A stretch of DNA of 64,000 bases, taken from NCBI GenBank assembly GCA_022661535.1, contig JAKULF010000003.1, forward strand, positions 2,418,001-2,482,000. Reading direction: 5' to 3'. The stretch is from Eutypa lata (lineage: Eukaryota; Ascomycota; Sordariomycetes; Xylariales; Diatrypaceae). Under the pieces are notes generated by a model. That model made no database searches and had not been told where the DNA came from. It saw only the letters and a program-made list of their open reading frames with translations. A program made the translations under genes and the position numbers. Positions 1 to 13,500 of the stretch are shown piece after piece (positions within the stretch are counted from its first letter, which is position 1; each line of letters begins with the position of its first letter).

Positions 1-139
1 AATGTTGTGAGATTTACTGAACGTCCGTATTTCATTCATTTGTGGACTTCCTCATTCAAACAACATAGAACGAAAGAGCGCGAGCCCATGTATAGCCTAA
101 CATAGAAGAGTCGAAGGGGTATAAATTTAAATTGCTGAC

Positions 140-533
140 CTGCGATAGATTGGGCATGAAGAGCGGATTCGCCCCGGGCCATAAAGACGACATTGCGTTG
201 ACTCGTATCGGCATTATTGTTTTCAAGGAAAAAGAACTTGTCGACACCATAATCCTGCAAGGTCGACACTTTGACAATGTTGCCGATCGGGCCGGCTAAG
301 CTACGCTCGATGACAAGATTCTTCTTCCCACGGACCTAGAAAAAAGCTGTTTCATTAGGAAATGTATCTCAATGATTGTTAATGGCGGACTTGAGCCTGA
401 ATAGTGATGGTTACGAGCGCTTCGCCTTCATTTTGGTTGGGTTTGCCTTACGTACGCCTTCTAAGAGATAGAGAAGGTCTTTCCGAGCCTTATCTCTAAT
501 GTGCTCGACATCAAACCCCACATGAGGAGCCAT
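140..533 (-). CDS. vps33: Vps33, class C Vps/HOPS-CORVET subunit, 5' part only
   Basis: Sec1/Munc18-family subunit of the HOPS and CORVET tethering complexes, which promotes SNARE assembly at the vacuole and endosome. Two exons are clear: 533-456 and 335-140, joined in phase 0 across a GTACGT...CTAG intron. The joined start reads MAPHVGFDVEHIRDKARKDL, then LLYLLEG-VRGKKNLVIERS, then LAGPIGNIVKVSTLQDYGVD, the typical N-terminal Sec1-like pattern of Vps33. The second exon ends in phase 1 at a GTCAGC donor (139), and I could not place the next acceptor before base 1. About 90 residues are visible of a family usually near 650-700, so most of the gene lies off the left edge. ATG 533-531 is the first in frame and begins the conserved block. 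Family identity is confident from sequence pattern; the edge intron is inferred. Confidence 0.88.
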
Positions 534-1731
534 CGCGAGCTCTTCATGGGGGTAGGTAGTAGTGTTGGTGTTTTATTAACCAAGAAAATCAGGTTGCTGA
601 TTCTTGGGTCTTGGGGTTTCGTCTTTCTATTCAATAAACATGCAGCAGCCTGGATTTCCGCTACTTCGGAGAGGCAATGCTGGTATGGAGAGTCGGAGCT
701 TCAATGCAGAAGTAATTTACGTAAGTAGGTACCCACTTAAGCACTAACGTATTAACCTAGTGGGAAGTTGCAATTGGCCGTCCCTGGGAGCTTTCAGCTC
801 CACCTTGTTTTCCTTCTCACCCGGTCACCCTGTCACGCCTGTCATCTTTTATCGACAAGCCGGCGTTAAATAGCTTACCTGGGCCCGACGCGACGTCACG
901 CTTTCAGGGGTCTACAAAACGACCCCACGTTTGCTTTGCTTCTTGTGAGGTTTCACCAACCCATGATTGATTGAGGGGAACTTGGAGATAGAAGCACTTT
1001 AAGATGTTGGCTCATTGCACTACCGAGTTACCTCAGTCAGGTAAGTATGTGCCCTTAGTAGAGCCAGAGGAAACTGACAATCTTGAAGCTAAAGTGTGTA
1101 AAGATACGTGTGGATGGTAGTCAAATTATGTGTCCTTAACTGTAAAACGATCTAATCGTTTATATCTATGAACTGTATACTATGGTATACCCAGTCCTAT
1201 GCTATATTAATATAGGTCATGCATTTCGTATTTGAGGTATTCTTAGTTTAACTACTTACATTCCCTCCAAAATTTCAGCATAGTGTTACATAGTGAGGCG
1301 AGCCTAGATTATATTCAAATAGACACACGATATCAGTATGACTGGCATTAATAAGTGGCCGCTTGTCTTTCCATAGCTCAATTCCATTTTCATCGTTCTC
1401 TGCAGTTGCCAATGAGCAACAGATATAGACTATATGTCCCGACCTAGAGGTATGTAGTAGACAAACGTTGTGCCTCTCCTATTTAACTCGAATGTTGTCG
1501 AGATACCTCCCCTTCTCTTTGCCTAGCAGCCTAGTAAGGGGGGACCATACGAAGGTTCAGTTCCGAAAGGGTCGAAACCATCTTTCAGGTAGCGCCTCCA
1601 CGGTTAACCTTATCAAAAACCTTCTGATGTATGCAATTCCCTAATGCCAAACCAGATTCGCAACGCCAAGCTCGAAAATCCATGCTGCAAATTCATCATT
1701 CACGTCCCAAGGTACCTCCCCATCGCGCGCT
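534..1731. other. intergenic, vps33 promoter and E2 3' flank
   Basis: This 1.2 kb lies upstream of vps33 and downstream of the E2 gene, both on the minus strand. No convincing gene was seen. A short ATG-initiated segment at about 1004-1041 followed by a GTAAGT donor could be a spliced leader exon, but no continuation was found. Confidence 0.5.
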
Positions 1732-2336
1732 TCATACGGTGTTATCATGATAGTAAAAGTTGATGTCTCTGGGTCTCAAACGGTTGCCTCGAACAAATTC
1801 CTCATCACCCGGTGGCCGTTCGTTCTTGGTGTTCCCTGTTAGCATGCTCTGGAGGCTCATGCATACACTCTCCACGTTCTGCACCGGACTCCATCCTTGG
1901 TTGCCGAGTAGGTCTAGGCATATGATGCCATTCGAGTAGATGTGAGGATGCATCGGTATCGGTCGGTTGTCCAGCTTCACAAATGTCACCTCTGGGGGCT
2001 CTACACGTGTTATTCCACGTCAGTTTTGCCAAGCCCTGTGCGCTGCATCGTGGAATCGAGTACACGTACCGATTGGATACTTGTCGCTGAATCTGAACTT
2101 GAGCCGATACGTCTGACCTGCATATATAGGATTCTTATCGAGCACTTGAATGTCAAGGAACCATTCCTCCAAGTTATCGGCGGACACAAGAGATATGCCA
2201 GGCGGTAAGCCATTCGTAATCTAGGTGGAAAGTTGTCGCTTCCGTCAATACTAGACACCCCGGGGAACGCACATACGGGCATAAACAATACCTTCGCTAA
2301 CTCCTTGTTCAGTCTCTTGGTACCTAGGCCCGCCAT
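1732..2336 (-). CDS. ubiquitin-conjugating enzyme E2, UBE2W-like
   Basis: Ubiquitin E2; the animal UBE2W relative can ubiquitinate protein N-termini. Three exons: 2336-2292, 2220-2070 and 2000-1732, joined in phases 0 and 1, giving 154 residues, close to the 151-162 of the family. The start is MAGLGTKRLNKELAK. The UBC core follows: NLEEWFLDIQVLDKNPIYAG, then YPIEPPEVTFVK. The active-site stretch is HPHIYSNGIICLDLL, with the catalytic Cys in ICLDLL in place of the more common HPN motif, as in UBE2W. The C-terminus ends YYHDNTV, matching the short family tail (human ends HDDTC). All three splice sites are GT-AG and fit the family alignment. No partner E3 is adjacent. What it does in fungi is not established from the sequence. 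Confidence 0.9.
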
Positions 2337-4623
2337 GATCGCAACTCTTCAGTAAAATTGATAGGAAGAAGACGTCAAGAGGAGGAGAGTGAGAGTCGAC
2401 GACGAGAGTCTAATTAGAGGGTCGATACGATTCTATTCGAGTGTCAACAGTTGATTGTGTACCCATCAGCTGTCGAGCTAGGCGCAATAAAGTTTTTGGA
2501 TGCTTGCCTTTCACAAGAGACCATAGATATTGCCTAAGATGCACTTATAAACAAAGTCTAAGGGGTTGTCTGTAGGGGAAATAATAATACAAATGAGAGC
2601 AGATCTACGTGCTTCATAGTCCTAGTTAGGTAATTGTAGATATGGATGCTGGAGATGTAAATAAGGATAACACTTTTGAGGATTCCAACTACATACACAC
2701 TTAATCAGCTAACTATGTGCCCCGCAGTTAGCTAGCTAGTAGTGGCACAGTGGTCAAAAGTTAGAACCCAAGCAAAGTAGGTACAATACAATACCTACTA
2801 AAGCCAAACCAGGAAACCATCACGTCTAATGTTACCCGGTGATGCATATACATATTATGTGTAGCCATGCAGGGACTAACCCCAGATCTTGAACCGAGTT
2901 TACTCCATACCATAAAACAAGATAGCATCATGATGAGGATAGTCATACGCAGACTGGAGACTTCGAAGTCAACTAGCAACCACGTTACCTACTTAGTAGG
3001 CATATGTACCTAATTGAAGTGTCATGTTCGAGATGAATGTCTTGGCTTGATTATGTCGATCTCTCTTCCTAAATAGATGAATATATAGGTTGTGTCGAAT
3101 TTTCTCGTTGCAACCTACCTACCTAGGACAAAGATTAGGTTGAAGGGTCTGTATATAAACATCTATAAAATATTAGGTAGGTAGGTACTTTAGGCAGCTT
3201 TTAGAATAGGACATGTTGGCGAAATAAGTAATATCATTGGATATTTCGATTCGGATAACAGGCAAGCTGAGTATTATGTCATAAGACCTGTACAGCCACG
3301 ATATTTAATCATCGATCTCGAGAATGCCTCTCCGGCTCATTTTACACGTGCTTCTTTCTTATCGGGTCGCTCCTAGAAAAGCCCGGCAATCCATTTGGCC
3401 CACTAAGCGTTTAATGAGGGAGCCGGTGCTTGCACGGTCAGAGGATGAGCCACGGCAAACGAACCAATCCATTTACACGATGTGGCCCCCGAGCCCTCTT
3501 TTCTGCGGCTGAGCAGCTGGTGTATGGGTGCAGGGTAAAGGGTAACCGGCAATCAACCATGACCGCAGCCGTGTAAGTATGCCATGCTAGTTTATAATAA
3601 ATTATGTGGCAGAATAATCAGGTACGAGATAGGTCGGACAAAGCGGGCTACCTAGCGAGGCGTTTTCAACTTAGGAAGAGGTGAATGTGTAACTCTGTTT
3701 TGTACGTATTAGATGTTGAAATGAATGTTACCTCCCGACTCAGCCTGGCAAGAGTACTGTATATACAATGCATAAAAAAGAGGCAGCTGAAGCAATCAAA
3801 TAACAGAGCAGACCTTGCCAAATCCTGTATTTCAGTACCAGCCATCCATCTATTTATTTATACTGCTGCTTTATACACCAACATAATTCAACGTGGTGCT
3901 ACCTAAAACATACCTGAAGTTAACCCAAGACATACTTAAGAACAAAGACTGAAGGTGCCTAACCAGGAAACAATATCCCCACTAACCCCTCATTTTATTA
4001 TCGTCGTCAATCAACGAGGGGCTATTCCGCCAGCTTATCCACCTATCCACGCGTCTTACTGCATTTCCCTACATAACTAAAGTTACATAACTTCTGTGTA
4101 CCAAATCTTACACCTACTCACAATTGGTAGCAGGTACCAAAAGTCTACATTACATACTACCTCTAGTTATCTACCAGCTGAGTAGGATAAGCATAGGCGA
4201 CTTGTCTACCTCTTATTACCTATTTCTTTATTCTATTATTACTACCATCCCTAACCCACCCAAGACGGAATTGGGGCAGCTGAAGCCTCCTCTCGGCCCG
4301 TCAGAAGATATATTAACTCTTCCTTCTTTCATTTACATTATTCACACCTGCATAGCATCGCCTTGAATCATTTTTTATCTGTACTCTTGCTTTGCCTCCT
4401 TATCCGGCGGTGATTCACAGGTCCCAATCCGCGTTTTCTCTCAAGGCATTTCCATCGACCGCCTACCGACTCCAAGCCCGCCGCCACCTATCAGCGAGTC
4501 GGTCCAATTATATACGAACAAGCCCCCCTCCCATTCACCACACAGCCCTCTCCTTCTGCGCCGCATTCCGTGATTCAACCCAAGAGCAAAAACGAAGCCT
4601 GAAAAGTAGACCCGGACGCGACG
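2337..4623. other. 2.3 kb divergent intergenic region (E2 / CaMK)
   Basis: Shared upstream region of the minus-strand E2 gene and the plus-strand kinase gene. It contains facing copies of a CCTACC/GGTAGG run (3114-3125 and 3174-3185) and pyrimidine-rich DNA from about 4400 that is probably the kinase 5' UTR. Short open frames here, for example 3324-3512 and 4392-4634, have no recognisable protein features. Confidence 0.5.
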
Positions 4624-6285
<1,662 letters not shown>

Positions 6286-7895
6286 GTTAAGATGGCTGGT
6301 TTCGGGACGGAGAAAGAACAGGCTCCTTTTCTTTGGAATCTACCACTACGGCGAGGGAGCGTTCCGTTTGATGGATATCTAAAATGAATCGAGGTCCGGG
6401 AATGGAAGGAAGGGCCTTGCTAAGATCGTTTGTGGACTAGACAGACCTTGGTTGGAAAACCATACTTCTTTTTTTCTTCTTCTATAGGGCACGGTTGTGG
6501 GTAGTGTTAAAGTTTAAATATATCCCTTGCGTTTGACGGATTCGGAATCAATCGGTATCACAGAGAGCAGTCGCGTGTGCTTCTAGAGCAGGTACTTGTT
6601 TCTTTGCTCCTTTCTAGTCAACGGTATTACTTAGCTACCTAGTAACTACGCTGGTCTTCCAGGGTTTACGTGTTCGCTAAGCCAACAATAGGACCAAGCA
6701 ACTTTTTCAAGTTTCGAGTATCAGTCACATGGTGTTATTACAACAATCAACGGTTGAAGTGACTTGTCTCAGAAAACAAACGGTAATATTCAAAGGTGAC
6801 CTCACGGAGGCTAGGCCTTTCATGCCCTTTGCTCGTACAGAAAAGGGGTAAGTAGGTATATAGGTAGGTAGGTAGATACAGTGAAAGTCGCCAAATTCAA
6901 ATCAAGGAATCAACCCCCATCCCCGCCGCCCCCTTCTTTCAAGTTCTCGCAACAAAAAAATGAAGATGAAAAAAGACAAACGCCAGGTATCAAGTCCTAC
7001 CCTGTATATCCCTCTGCCCCGTATCCCGTTTGCCGTCAACCTCCTCTCCTGTGCATGGTATGGTATGGTATGGTAGTAGGATATATTGGAACAGTATTCA
7101 ATCTTTTCCTTCTTTTTCCATCATTACAATCGTTCGTTCGCTTGTTTTTCTCCTCTCTCCGTCTCTCTCGCCCGCTCTCATAAGGGGTATATAATAATGA
7201 TGTAATGCAGAACAACAGGCATATAAGCCAAAAAGTATCGGAAGGGGTGGTGAGCTACACAATGATGGTAGTACATTATGTGTAGTAGGTACGTATGAGT
7301 GATGAAGGGGTAATGAAGTATGCCTGAAAAAAATGAAAAGAAAAAGAAAAAAGAAATCTCCACCCGACAACAATGCTTCCACCAACGAATTAAAAGCAAA
7401 AAAAAAAAAAAAAGTGTTTGTTCGAAATCAAGAGTAAAGTTATACGTAGAATGTAAGCTGAAAAAAATCATCGCTGTCGTAGATATGTACGCAGTAGTAG
7501 CGTAAAGTGACAGATGATTGGTGCTGTGGTGATCATGTGACAAGTGGATGGAATATGATAGATTGTCGATCCCTCATCCTAAGTTGGTAGGAGGTGCCCC
7601 TACTTAGATCAGAAGTAGGCAGGTAATAACCAAGTGCACCCGCTAATGTTAACTGTGCAAATAGCTGCCCGCGCTTATATCCAGGACTCGTAAGCAGGTG
7701 AGTAAATAGAGGTAGATATCCAATCGAGCGAGGAGTTCTTTTCTTCATTCTTCTCGTTACGCAAGACGAAAAAAAAGGAGACAGACGCGAAGATTGGTTG
7801 CCAGTACTGCAACTGGTCCTGAGCCTCAGCCAGGCCATCTCTCCATATCGCATCTCATCTCATATGAAGAAGGACTACTAGGGTTCATTGGCCAT
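6286..7895. other. convergent 3' region of the kinase and the Ser-rich gene
   Basis: Two plus/minus genes end into this 1.6 kb. It holds TAGGTA runs (about 6849-6877), an ATGGT pentamer array (7055-7076) and a 16-base A run (7398-7413). Open frames on both strands are short and low-complexity, so I call no gene. Confidence 0.55.
7055..7076. repeat. ATGGT microsatellite
   Basis: About four tandem copies of ATGGT, in the convergent 3' region. Confidence 0.8.
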
Positions 7896-10514
7896 TCAAT
7901 TCCCCAGCTCCCCCAAAACCTGCTCCCTCAACGCCTCGTATCTCCTCGTGTCGAAGCGCTTGCGCTGCCAGCCCGACGCCCGCAGCCGCTCGATGCGCTG
8001 CTGCATGCCCTCGTCGCGGGCTGCGCTTCCGCCCATCATCATCATGGCGCTGTTCCGCGTCGAAGCCGCCGACGCCGGACGTCCGATCCCCATCCCGACG
8101 CTGCTTCCGCCGCTCATGCTCAGGCTCGTCCCGGGTCGCTGCGAGTACGAGTACGAGTGGGAGTGCGTGGGGCCGGGGGGCTTGCGGGGCAGATTTGTTG
8201 TTGATGGTGATGATGGGGTCGGTGTGAGGGGCGATGAGAGAGCTAGGCTTGTCCCCGGGCGCGGGGGGTGCGGGAACGTGTGGTAGGGCTGGTAGGATGT
8301 AGTCGGGGTATGAGTAGGCGTAGGCGTGGTGCTTCTGCTGCTGCACATTCGACTCTCCGGCCTGAAGGGGGACCGAGAATACGGGCGCGGAGCCGACCCC
8401 TTCGCCACCATGACCTTGTTCAACTCTGCTTCTTCCTCGGCCTCTTCCTCCTCTGAGGAAGAAGGCAGGGACGACAACGAAGATGACATACCCGTCAGAG
8501 CGGCAGTCTCGGATATAGAACCGGATCTCGACCTGGACCTCGAGCTCCCTCGACTACTACTACTACTACTACTGGTACTAGCGGTAGCAACCGACTCCAC
8601 CGACCCCCGTCGATGGGGAGGAAACGCCGCGCACGCGGACACCGGCACGGCCGGGAAATTCGGGATCGCCATGCACATGCTATCGGGCCTGGGCATCGGC
8701 ATGAGAGCAGCGGAGAACGGAATCGCCATGCTATCGGGTCTTGGCCTTTCCCTCTCCCTCTCCCTCTCCCTCTCCCTCTCCGCACAAGAGAAAGGAGCAA
8801 GGGCGGTGCCAGGGCCAGGAAGAAGCGCAGGCGTCTGCGGCGTCTCGTCGCCGACCTCCAGCAGTGCGCCCACGGCGTCGCGGTGCCATCGGATCTGCGA
8901 CCGCAGCGAAGAGAGCTGTGCGCATACTCGGTTTAGCGATTTTGCTTGGAGAAAAGCTTCCAGGTCGAAGGTTGATGAAGACGGCGTTCCGGGGGAGTGC
9001 GGTGAGGTGGGGTTGCTGCTGCTGTTGTTATCTTCTGATGAAGGGGCTGCTGCTGCTGTTGTTGGGGTTGAGGTTGAGGTTGAGGTAGTAGAGCAGGTAG
9101 TTATCAGCCTAGATAACGCGGGTTTGGGTGGTCGCATCTTAGTCTCCGATATCTTAGGCTCGGGTTGGGCTTGGTCTGGTACTCGGCGTTCCTCGGGTTC
9201 GGGAGATGGCGATGGCGAAGAGAGGAATGCGGTCTGTCTTCGATGCTGCTTCTGCCGCTGCCGCTGGGTATTCAGCATGTCTTCCTCCCAGCAGCCGAGT
9301 GTCGGACTGTCCGGGCGCACACAGAGATCTTTGGACGTGCGTGGACTATTGTAAGCGTCGCTGTCGCCGCTATTGCTGGCTGATTGCGGGAATACATCAT
9401 CGGCAGCTAGCTCCGGTAGGCCCGAGAACGAGACCTTTTTCTTCTTCAGCTTCTTCAAGGGCGACTTGTTTGCAACGGCACTTTCCTTAGTCTGGGTCTG
9501 AGTCCGATTTGGTAGCGCAGCGGCGGAAGGAGCACCTGCCCCTTTGTTGTTATTGTTATTGTTGTTGTTGTTGTTAAGCGACTCCCCGCCATCCAACGAC
9601 GAGCAGAGCGAAGTCCTCGGTGAAGAAGGCGCCGACGCGCTACTGGCCGAGGATACAACCGAGGCGCGGGAGCTGCAGCGCGAGGATGCGAGGCTCGGCG
9701 AGTGCAGGAAGGTAGCGCTGAATGCTAAGTTTAGGCTTGGGCTGTTGACGGCGGCTTTGTTAGCGACCGAGTTTGCGAGCAGCGCCAGGGCGGATCCTGA
9801 CCCAGACCGCGACCGCGACCGAGTGTCCTGTGTCGTCGTCGTCGTCGTGGCCGTGACCGCGGCCGCCTCCTCCTCGGTAGCCTCGATCAGCGCCGCCGCG
9901 CGGTCGTAGTGGGACCGGGCGTCGCGGAGCAGCTGTCCACGGAACGGGGATGAGGTCGAGAGCGGGCGCGCGCCCATCTCGAACGAGGAGGCCGCGTAGA
10001 AGTGGAGGTAGATGCGGTAGACAACCAGGGGAGATTCCTGCTGTTGTTGGTCTGTTTCCGTCCCCGTCGTCGTTCGCGTAGCGAAGGAACCATCTGATTC
10101 TTCCTCCTTCACCTCCTCGAGTTGCTGCTGCTGCTGTTGCTGTTGATGTTCCAGCCCGTCGAGGAGTTCGCAGCACCGCGTCCAGCACGCCCGATACTTC
10201 CGGCTGACGTACTTGCGCTTAACTTCGGCGACGGCGTTGCGCCATTCGGTGGGCGTCTGTGGCTGGCGTGTCGTTAGTGATGACGGCATGGTGAAGGATG
10301 GCCTTCTTTGATGTGGCTTCTGGGTTGGCAGCGAGAATTGCCGCCGGTGCTGGTTGGGGGATGGCAATGCGGATAGCGATGGCGCGTGGGGCGGCGCCAT
10401 GGGCTGCTGTAGTGAGTATCTGTGAGTTTCTGAGGTAGGCGTCGAGCTGGCGCTTCCTGATCGGCTTCTACTGCCTGCGACTGGCAGGAGCAATGGTATA
10501 AGACCGCCGGCCAT
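7896..10514 (-). CDS. large Ser/Pro-rich low-complexity protein, fungal, unknown function
   Basis: One intronless frame of 872 residues counted from ATG 10514-10512 (MAGGLIPLLLPVAG). The frame stays open to an earlier ATG at 10613, which adds 33 residues with no conserved look, so I prefer the internal start. Three parts look folded and conserved. The first is TEWRNAVAEVKRKYVSRKYR plus ACWTRCCELLDGL (about 89-121). The second is a helical stretch VVYRIYLHFYAASSFEMGAR, followed by a helix ending SHYDRAAALIE (about 160-210). The third is the C-terminus RIERLRASGWQRKRFDTRRY followed by EALREQVLGEL. Everything between is disordered Ser/Pro/Thr with Gln, Asn, Arg-Glu and Ser runs coded by simple repeats. 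The paired helical N-terminus resembles MIT/TPR-like helical hairpins, but I cannot name a family. Both ends are conserved-looking and the frame is uninterrupted, so it is a real gene; its function is unknown. Confidence 0.75.
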   Translation of the reverse strand: MAGGLIPLLLPVAGSRSRSGSASSTPTSETHRYSLQQPMAPPHAPSLSALPSPNQHRRQFSLPTQKPHQRRPSFTMPSSLTTRQPQTPTEWRNAVAEVKRKYVSRKYRACWTRCCELLDGLEHQQQQQQQQLEEVKEEESDGSFATRTTTGTETDQQQQESPLVVYRIYLHFYAASSFEMGARPLSTSSPFRGQLLRDARSHYDRAAALIEATEEEAAAVTATTTTTTQDTRSRSRSGSGSALALLANSVANKAAVNSPSLNLAFSATFLHSPSLASSRCSSRASVVSSASSASAPSSPRTSLCSSLDGGESLNNNNNNNNNNKGAGAPSAAALPNRTQTQTKESAVANKSPLKKLKKKKVSFSGLPELAADDVFPQSASNSGDSDAYNSPRTSKDLCVRPDSPTLGCWEEDMLNTQRQRQKQHRRQTAFLSSPSPSPEPEERRVPDQAQPEPKISETKMRPPKPALSRLITTCSTTSTSTSTPTTAAAAPSSEDNNSSSNPTSPHSPGTPSSSTFDLEAFLQAKSLNRVCAQLSSLRSQIRWHRDAVGALLEVGDETPQTPALLPGPGTALAPFSCAERERERERERERPRPDSMAIPFSAALMPMPRPDSMCMAIPNFPAVPVSACAAFPPHRRGSVESVATASTSSSSSSSRGSSRSRSRSGSISETAALTGMSSSLSSLPSSSEEEEAEEEAELNKVMVAKGSAPRPYSRSPFRPESRMCSSRSTTPTPTHTPTTSYQPYHTFPHPPRPGTSLALSSPLTPTPSSPSTTNLPRKPPGPTHSHSYSYSQRPGTSLSMSGGSSVGMGIGRPASAASTRNSAMMMMGGSAARDEGMQQRIERLRASGWQRKRFDTRRYEALREQVLGELGN
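8750..8781. repeat. TCCCTC hexamer microsatellite inside a CDS
   Basis: About five copies of a TCCCTC hexamer. On the minus strand they encode an alternating Arg-Glu tract in the Ser-rich protein. The 6-nt unit changes length without breaking the frame. Confidence 0.85.
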
Positions 10515-13500
10515 CTTTGCGGCGTGGTTGTTGAGATGATGGAGATAGAACAGTGCTGGGATAGTCGATCCAGTATCGTCTCCTTTAACCCTAATGAAAT
10601 AACTGATAATCAAGCAACGATATAGGTCGATATATGTACTTCATTCGTCTTCACCGTCACATGGAGTCACACCAATAATAACACAGCGATGATGAGACAA
10701 TAGCTGAGCCGGGTCACTGGTGCTCACGTCTATCTCAGGCGATTATGCACGTAGCCGGGCACTGAGAGTCGCACTCAAGATCCAGCTGATATGTCTAAGC
10801 AGGATCACAACACGCACGACCACTTGGCGAGAAAATGAGTGTGATAGTGGCGTGAAAAAAAAAGCCGTGTGGACTTAGACGACCAGTAACGGAGGTAAGA
10901 CGTGCCGTCGCGTCTTGTTGCTGTTGCCGTCGAGGCTCCTTTAATGTATGACGAGTCGATAAGTCTAGGCCCTCGTTGTCCGAACGATCACTGGAATGGC
11001 GATGACCTCCTCTCCGTCAATAACAGGGCACAGCCAAGCACTTCTAAGATATCTGCGGGTTTCAGGGAGGGATGTTCGTGGAATCTGGGATAATGGTAAA
11101 ATGAGAGTAAATATTTTCGAAAGAGAAAATAAAAGATAAACAAGTTGTGATAACGAAGCCCAGGTGGTTTGTTTTGGTCCTTTCAGTCAACAACCGATTT
11201 TGGAGTTCTGACTTGGATTTATCTCTGACTAGAGATTCCGGGTTAGTCAAGCGGGATCGCCCTACTCCCATGTGTCTTGGTCAAGCCACACGGGTATGAA
11301 GTCCGTTAAGGAGAACCTACGTTATGGTCGTAAATGATTGGCGTTGGGTTCCGTCCGATGGTTGTCTCAGATCAAACCCGGGTAGAATGACCTACGAATA
11401 TGCTCTCACGACAGTCAAGTGTGCAAGCAACAGGTCGGTTTGTATACAATGTTTGAGTTTTCAAAATCGTAGGTAACTTCACATGTACACTTCAAATGCG
11501 CAAACAATATAGTTTCGGTGTAGAGAAGAGGACGTCTAGCTAACCAGTTCTAACAACAAGTAACTAAGTTGACTGACAAGCTTTTTGGATGGAGGTAAGG
11601 GGTGTGTCTCTGCCGTCGTCAATGCAAGATTGGTCAAGATGCCGATTCGAATCCTAGGTGACACAACTCGCTATGTTTCAAGCGTCAAAGGTCGGAAGAA
11701 GAGAAGAGTTCGAGATACATTGGTAAGGTAAGAAACAGAAGTTCGAAATAAGGATTATCCATGAGAGAAAGAAAAGCCTCCCGAGACTAAACTAGAATAA
11801 ACCAAACCGCCGCTTGCTTGCTTTGCTTTGCTTGATTCTCCTTCTACTACGCTCTCTGTGTGCATAGATGCCGTAACTTTCACTTGTATCTTAGTTTTAT
11901 GGGGTATTAATTCGACATCCCCCGTCTATATTAGAATGGGTGGAACCTGTGTGCGCTGCAAGAGTGCGCATCAGTGGTGTGGCCCATTGGTGTTTCTCCA
12001 TGGCTGGGCAGTCTGTGCGACCGTGGTGTCAGAGTGTCAAAGAGCTGAATCTGTGTATTGCGTGTGTGTGCGCACTACACAAAGTCATTCAGGGTCCGTC
12101 GTCATTTTTTTTTTCTCACTCTCGGGTTCGGCCAGACACACTGAACTGGGGCTGGTGTTGATGATCATGGCAGAATCGAGCCCGCTCATAAACCACGGTC
12201 ATCCTGGCCTACGGTTTCCTCTCCTCGCAGATAAGGTCGAGCTAATGCGCGTCTAATAAACCAGAAGTGGGGAGGGGTTCGTAGCAAAAGCACTCATGCA
12301 ACCCAGGTTGACACCGAGAATTCTTGTTTGGACCTTAACTATGACAGAAACTAACAAGCAAGAAAACATCATAGACCCTTTTCAGTATACTGCCTGACTG
12401 CGTAACTAGTATTGAGTGTGTGTGTGAGCATCCTTTTCTTTTTCTCCTTTTCCGTCTTCCCCGGTGCCCAGCCCAACTGCCGCAGCCCACCTAGCCGTAA
12501 CGTTAGTTGATTGCTTAGTTTCTCAAGCCTCATGAGAGGGACTCGAAAGAAGTGGCTGGCAGCAGACCAATTAAACTATGTATGTGGTATCAGTGCTTTG
12601 CAGAGGCGATGCAACCCCCCATTCCCCGTGTGCCGTAACCCCCTGCTGGGAACGGATAACCACATGGAATTTTGGTACCTCCCCAAGGCAACGTGATTCG
12701 TGAAGAAATGGGAATGGATACATGTAGTTATGGTAAGAAGTGTAAATAAGATCCGAGCGTTAGGAAGCGAGGGGTCCGTCCTAACCCTGTTCCTGTCGCA
12801 TCCCTGTTCCCCATCTTTGGGTTAATCTGCAACCGGACATGATTCGACTGGGTCCTACATTACCTAACTACGAAGTACGTAAAAAGCTTTTCATTTCTCT
12901 TCTTCTTCTCCCACCACCCCACGCACTCACTCATCTTTTATCTTTAAGTTAAGACAAGAGAATAAATACATAGTTAATAAGAGCGGTGTTTTCCCATCGC
13001 TGGTCTAGCCTCGTGGGCCTCTGGGCCCTTCGACTTCGGCCTTGGCCTGCTTTTTGACCGTTGTTGACATATGCGAGATACATACCAAGGCCAACAACTA
13101 GCGGCATGCGGACATTTCTTGCCCTGCGTGTCTGCGTGCCTACGTGCCTGCGTTGAGCTTAGATTGACCGCCCCCCTGTTCAACTTGCTTGTCCTCTCCC
13201 TATCTTGTCGACTGCTTAACTCTGCTTAGCTAGTTACATATGTAGGTACTCAGAGCAAACCCACACTGCCTACATACCGGACGAACCAGCCATGATGGGA
13301 GGAGCGAGAAGAAATAATCGCGGGGTCTTACCTTGCAGATACATCTTCTGCAAGATGCAGCCGCCTCGCATCAGGCACAAGTTTGCCATTGGGTAGAAAT
13401 GGGCGTAGGGACCGTCTTTTGCGTCTTTTTTGCAGGTGAATTCTTCCTAGGTAGGAAGGGGGTCATTTAAGATAATGCCGGTAGGTGCTTAAACATACCA

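Noticed and set aside
8326..9354. 342-codon plus-strand open frame
   Set aside because: It is the reverse of the Ser/Arg-rich gene on the minus strand; its Leu/Ser runs come from the same simple repeats.
11630..11670. Possible tRNA T-loop (GATTCGAATCC)
   Set aside because: The flanking five-base arms do not pair, and no D-arm, anticodon arm or acceptor stem fits.
11828..12256. 142-codon plus-strand frame
   Set aside because: No domain, no splice-linked continuation and mixed composition; probably chance in a long open stretch.
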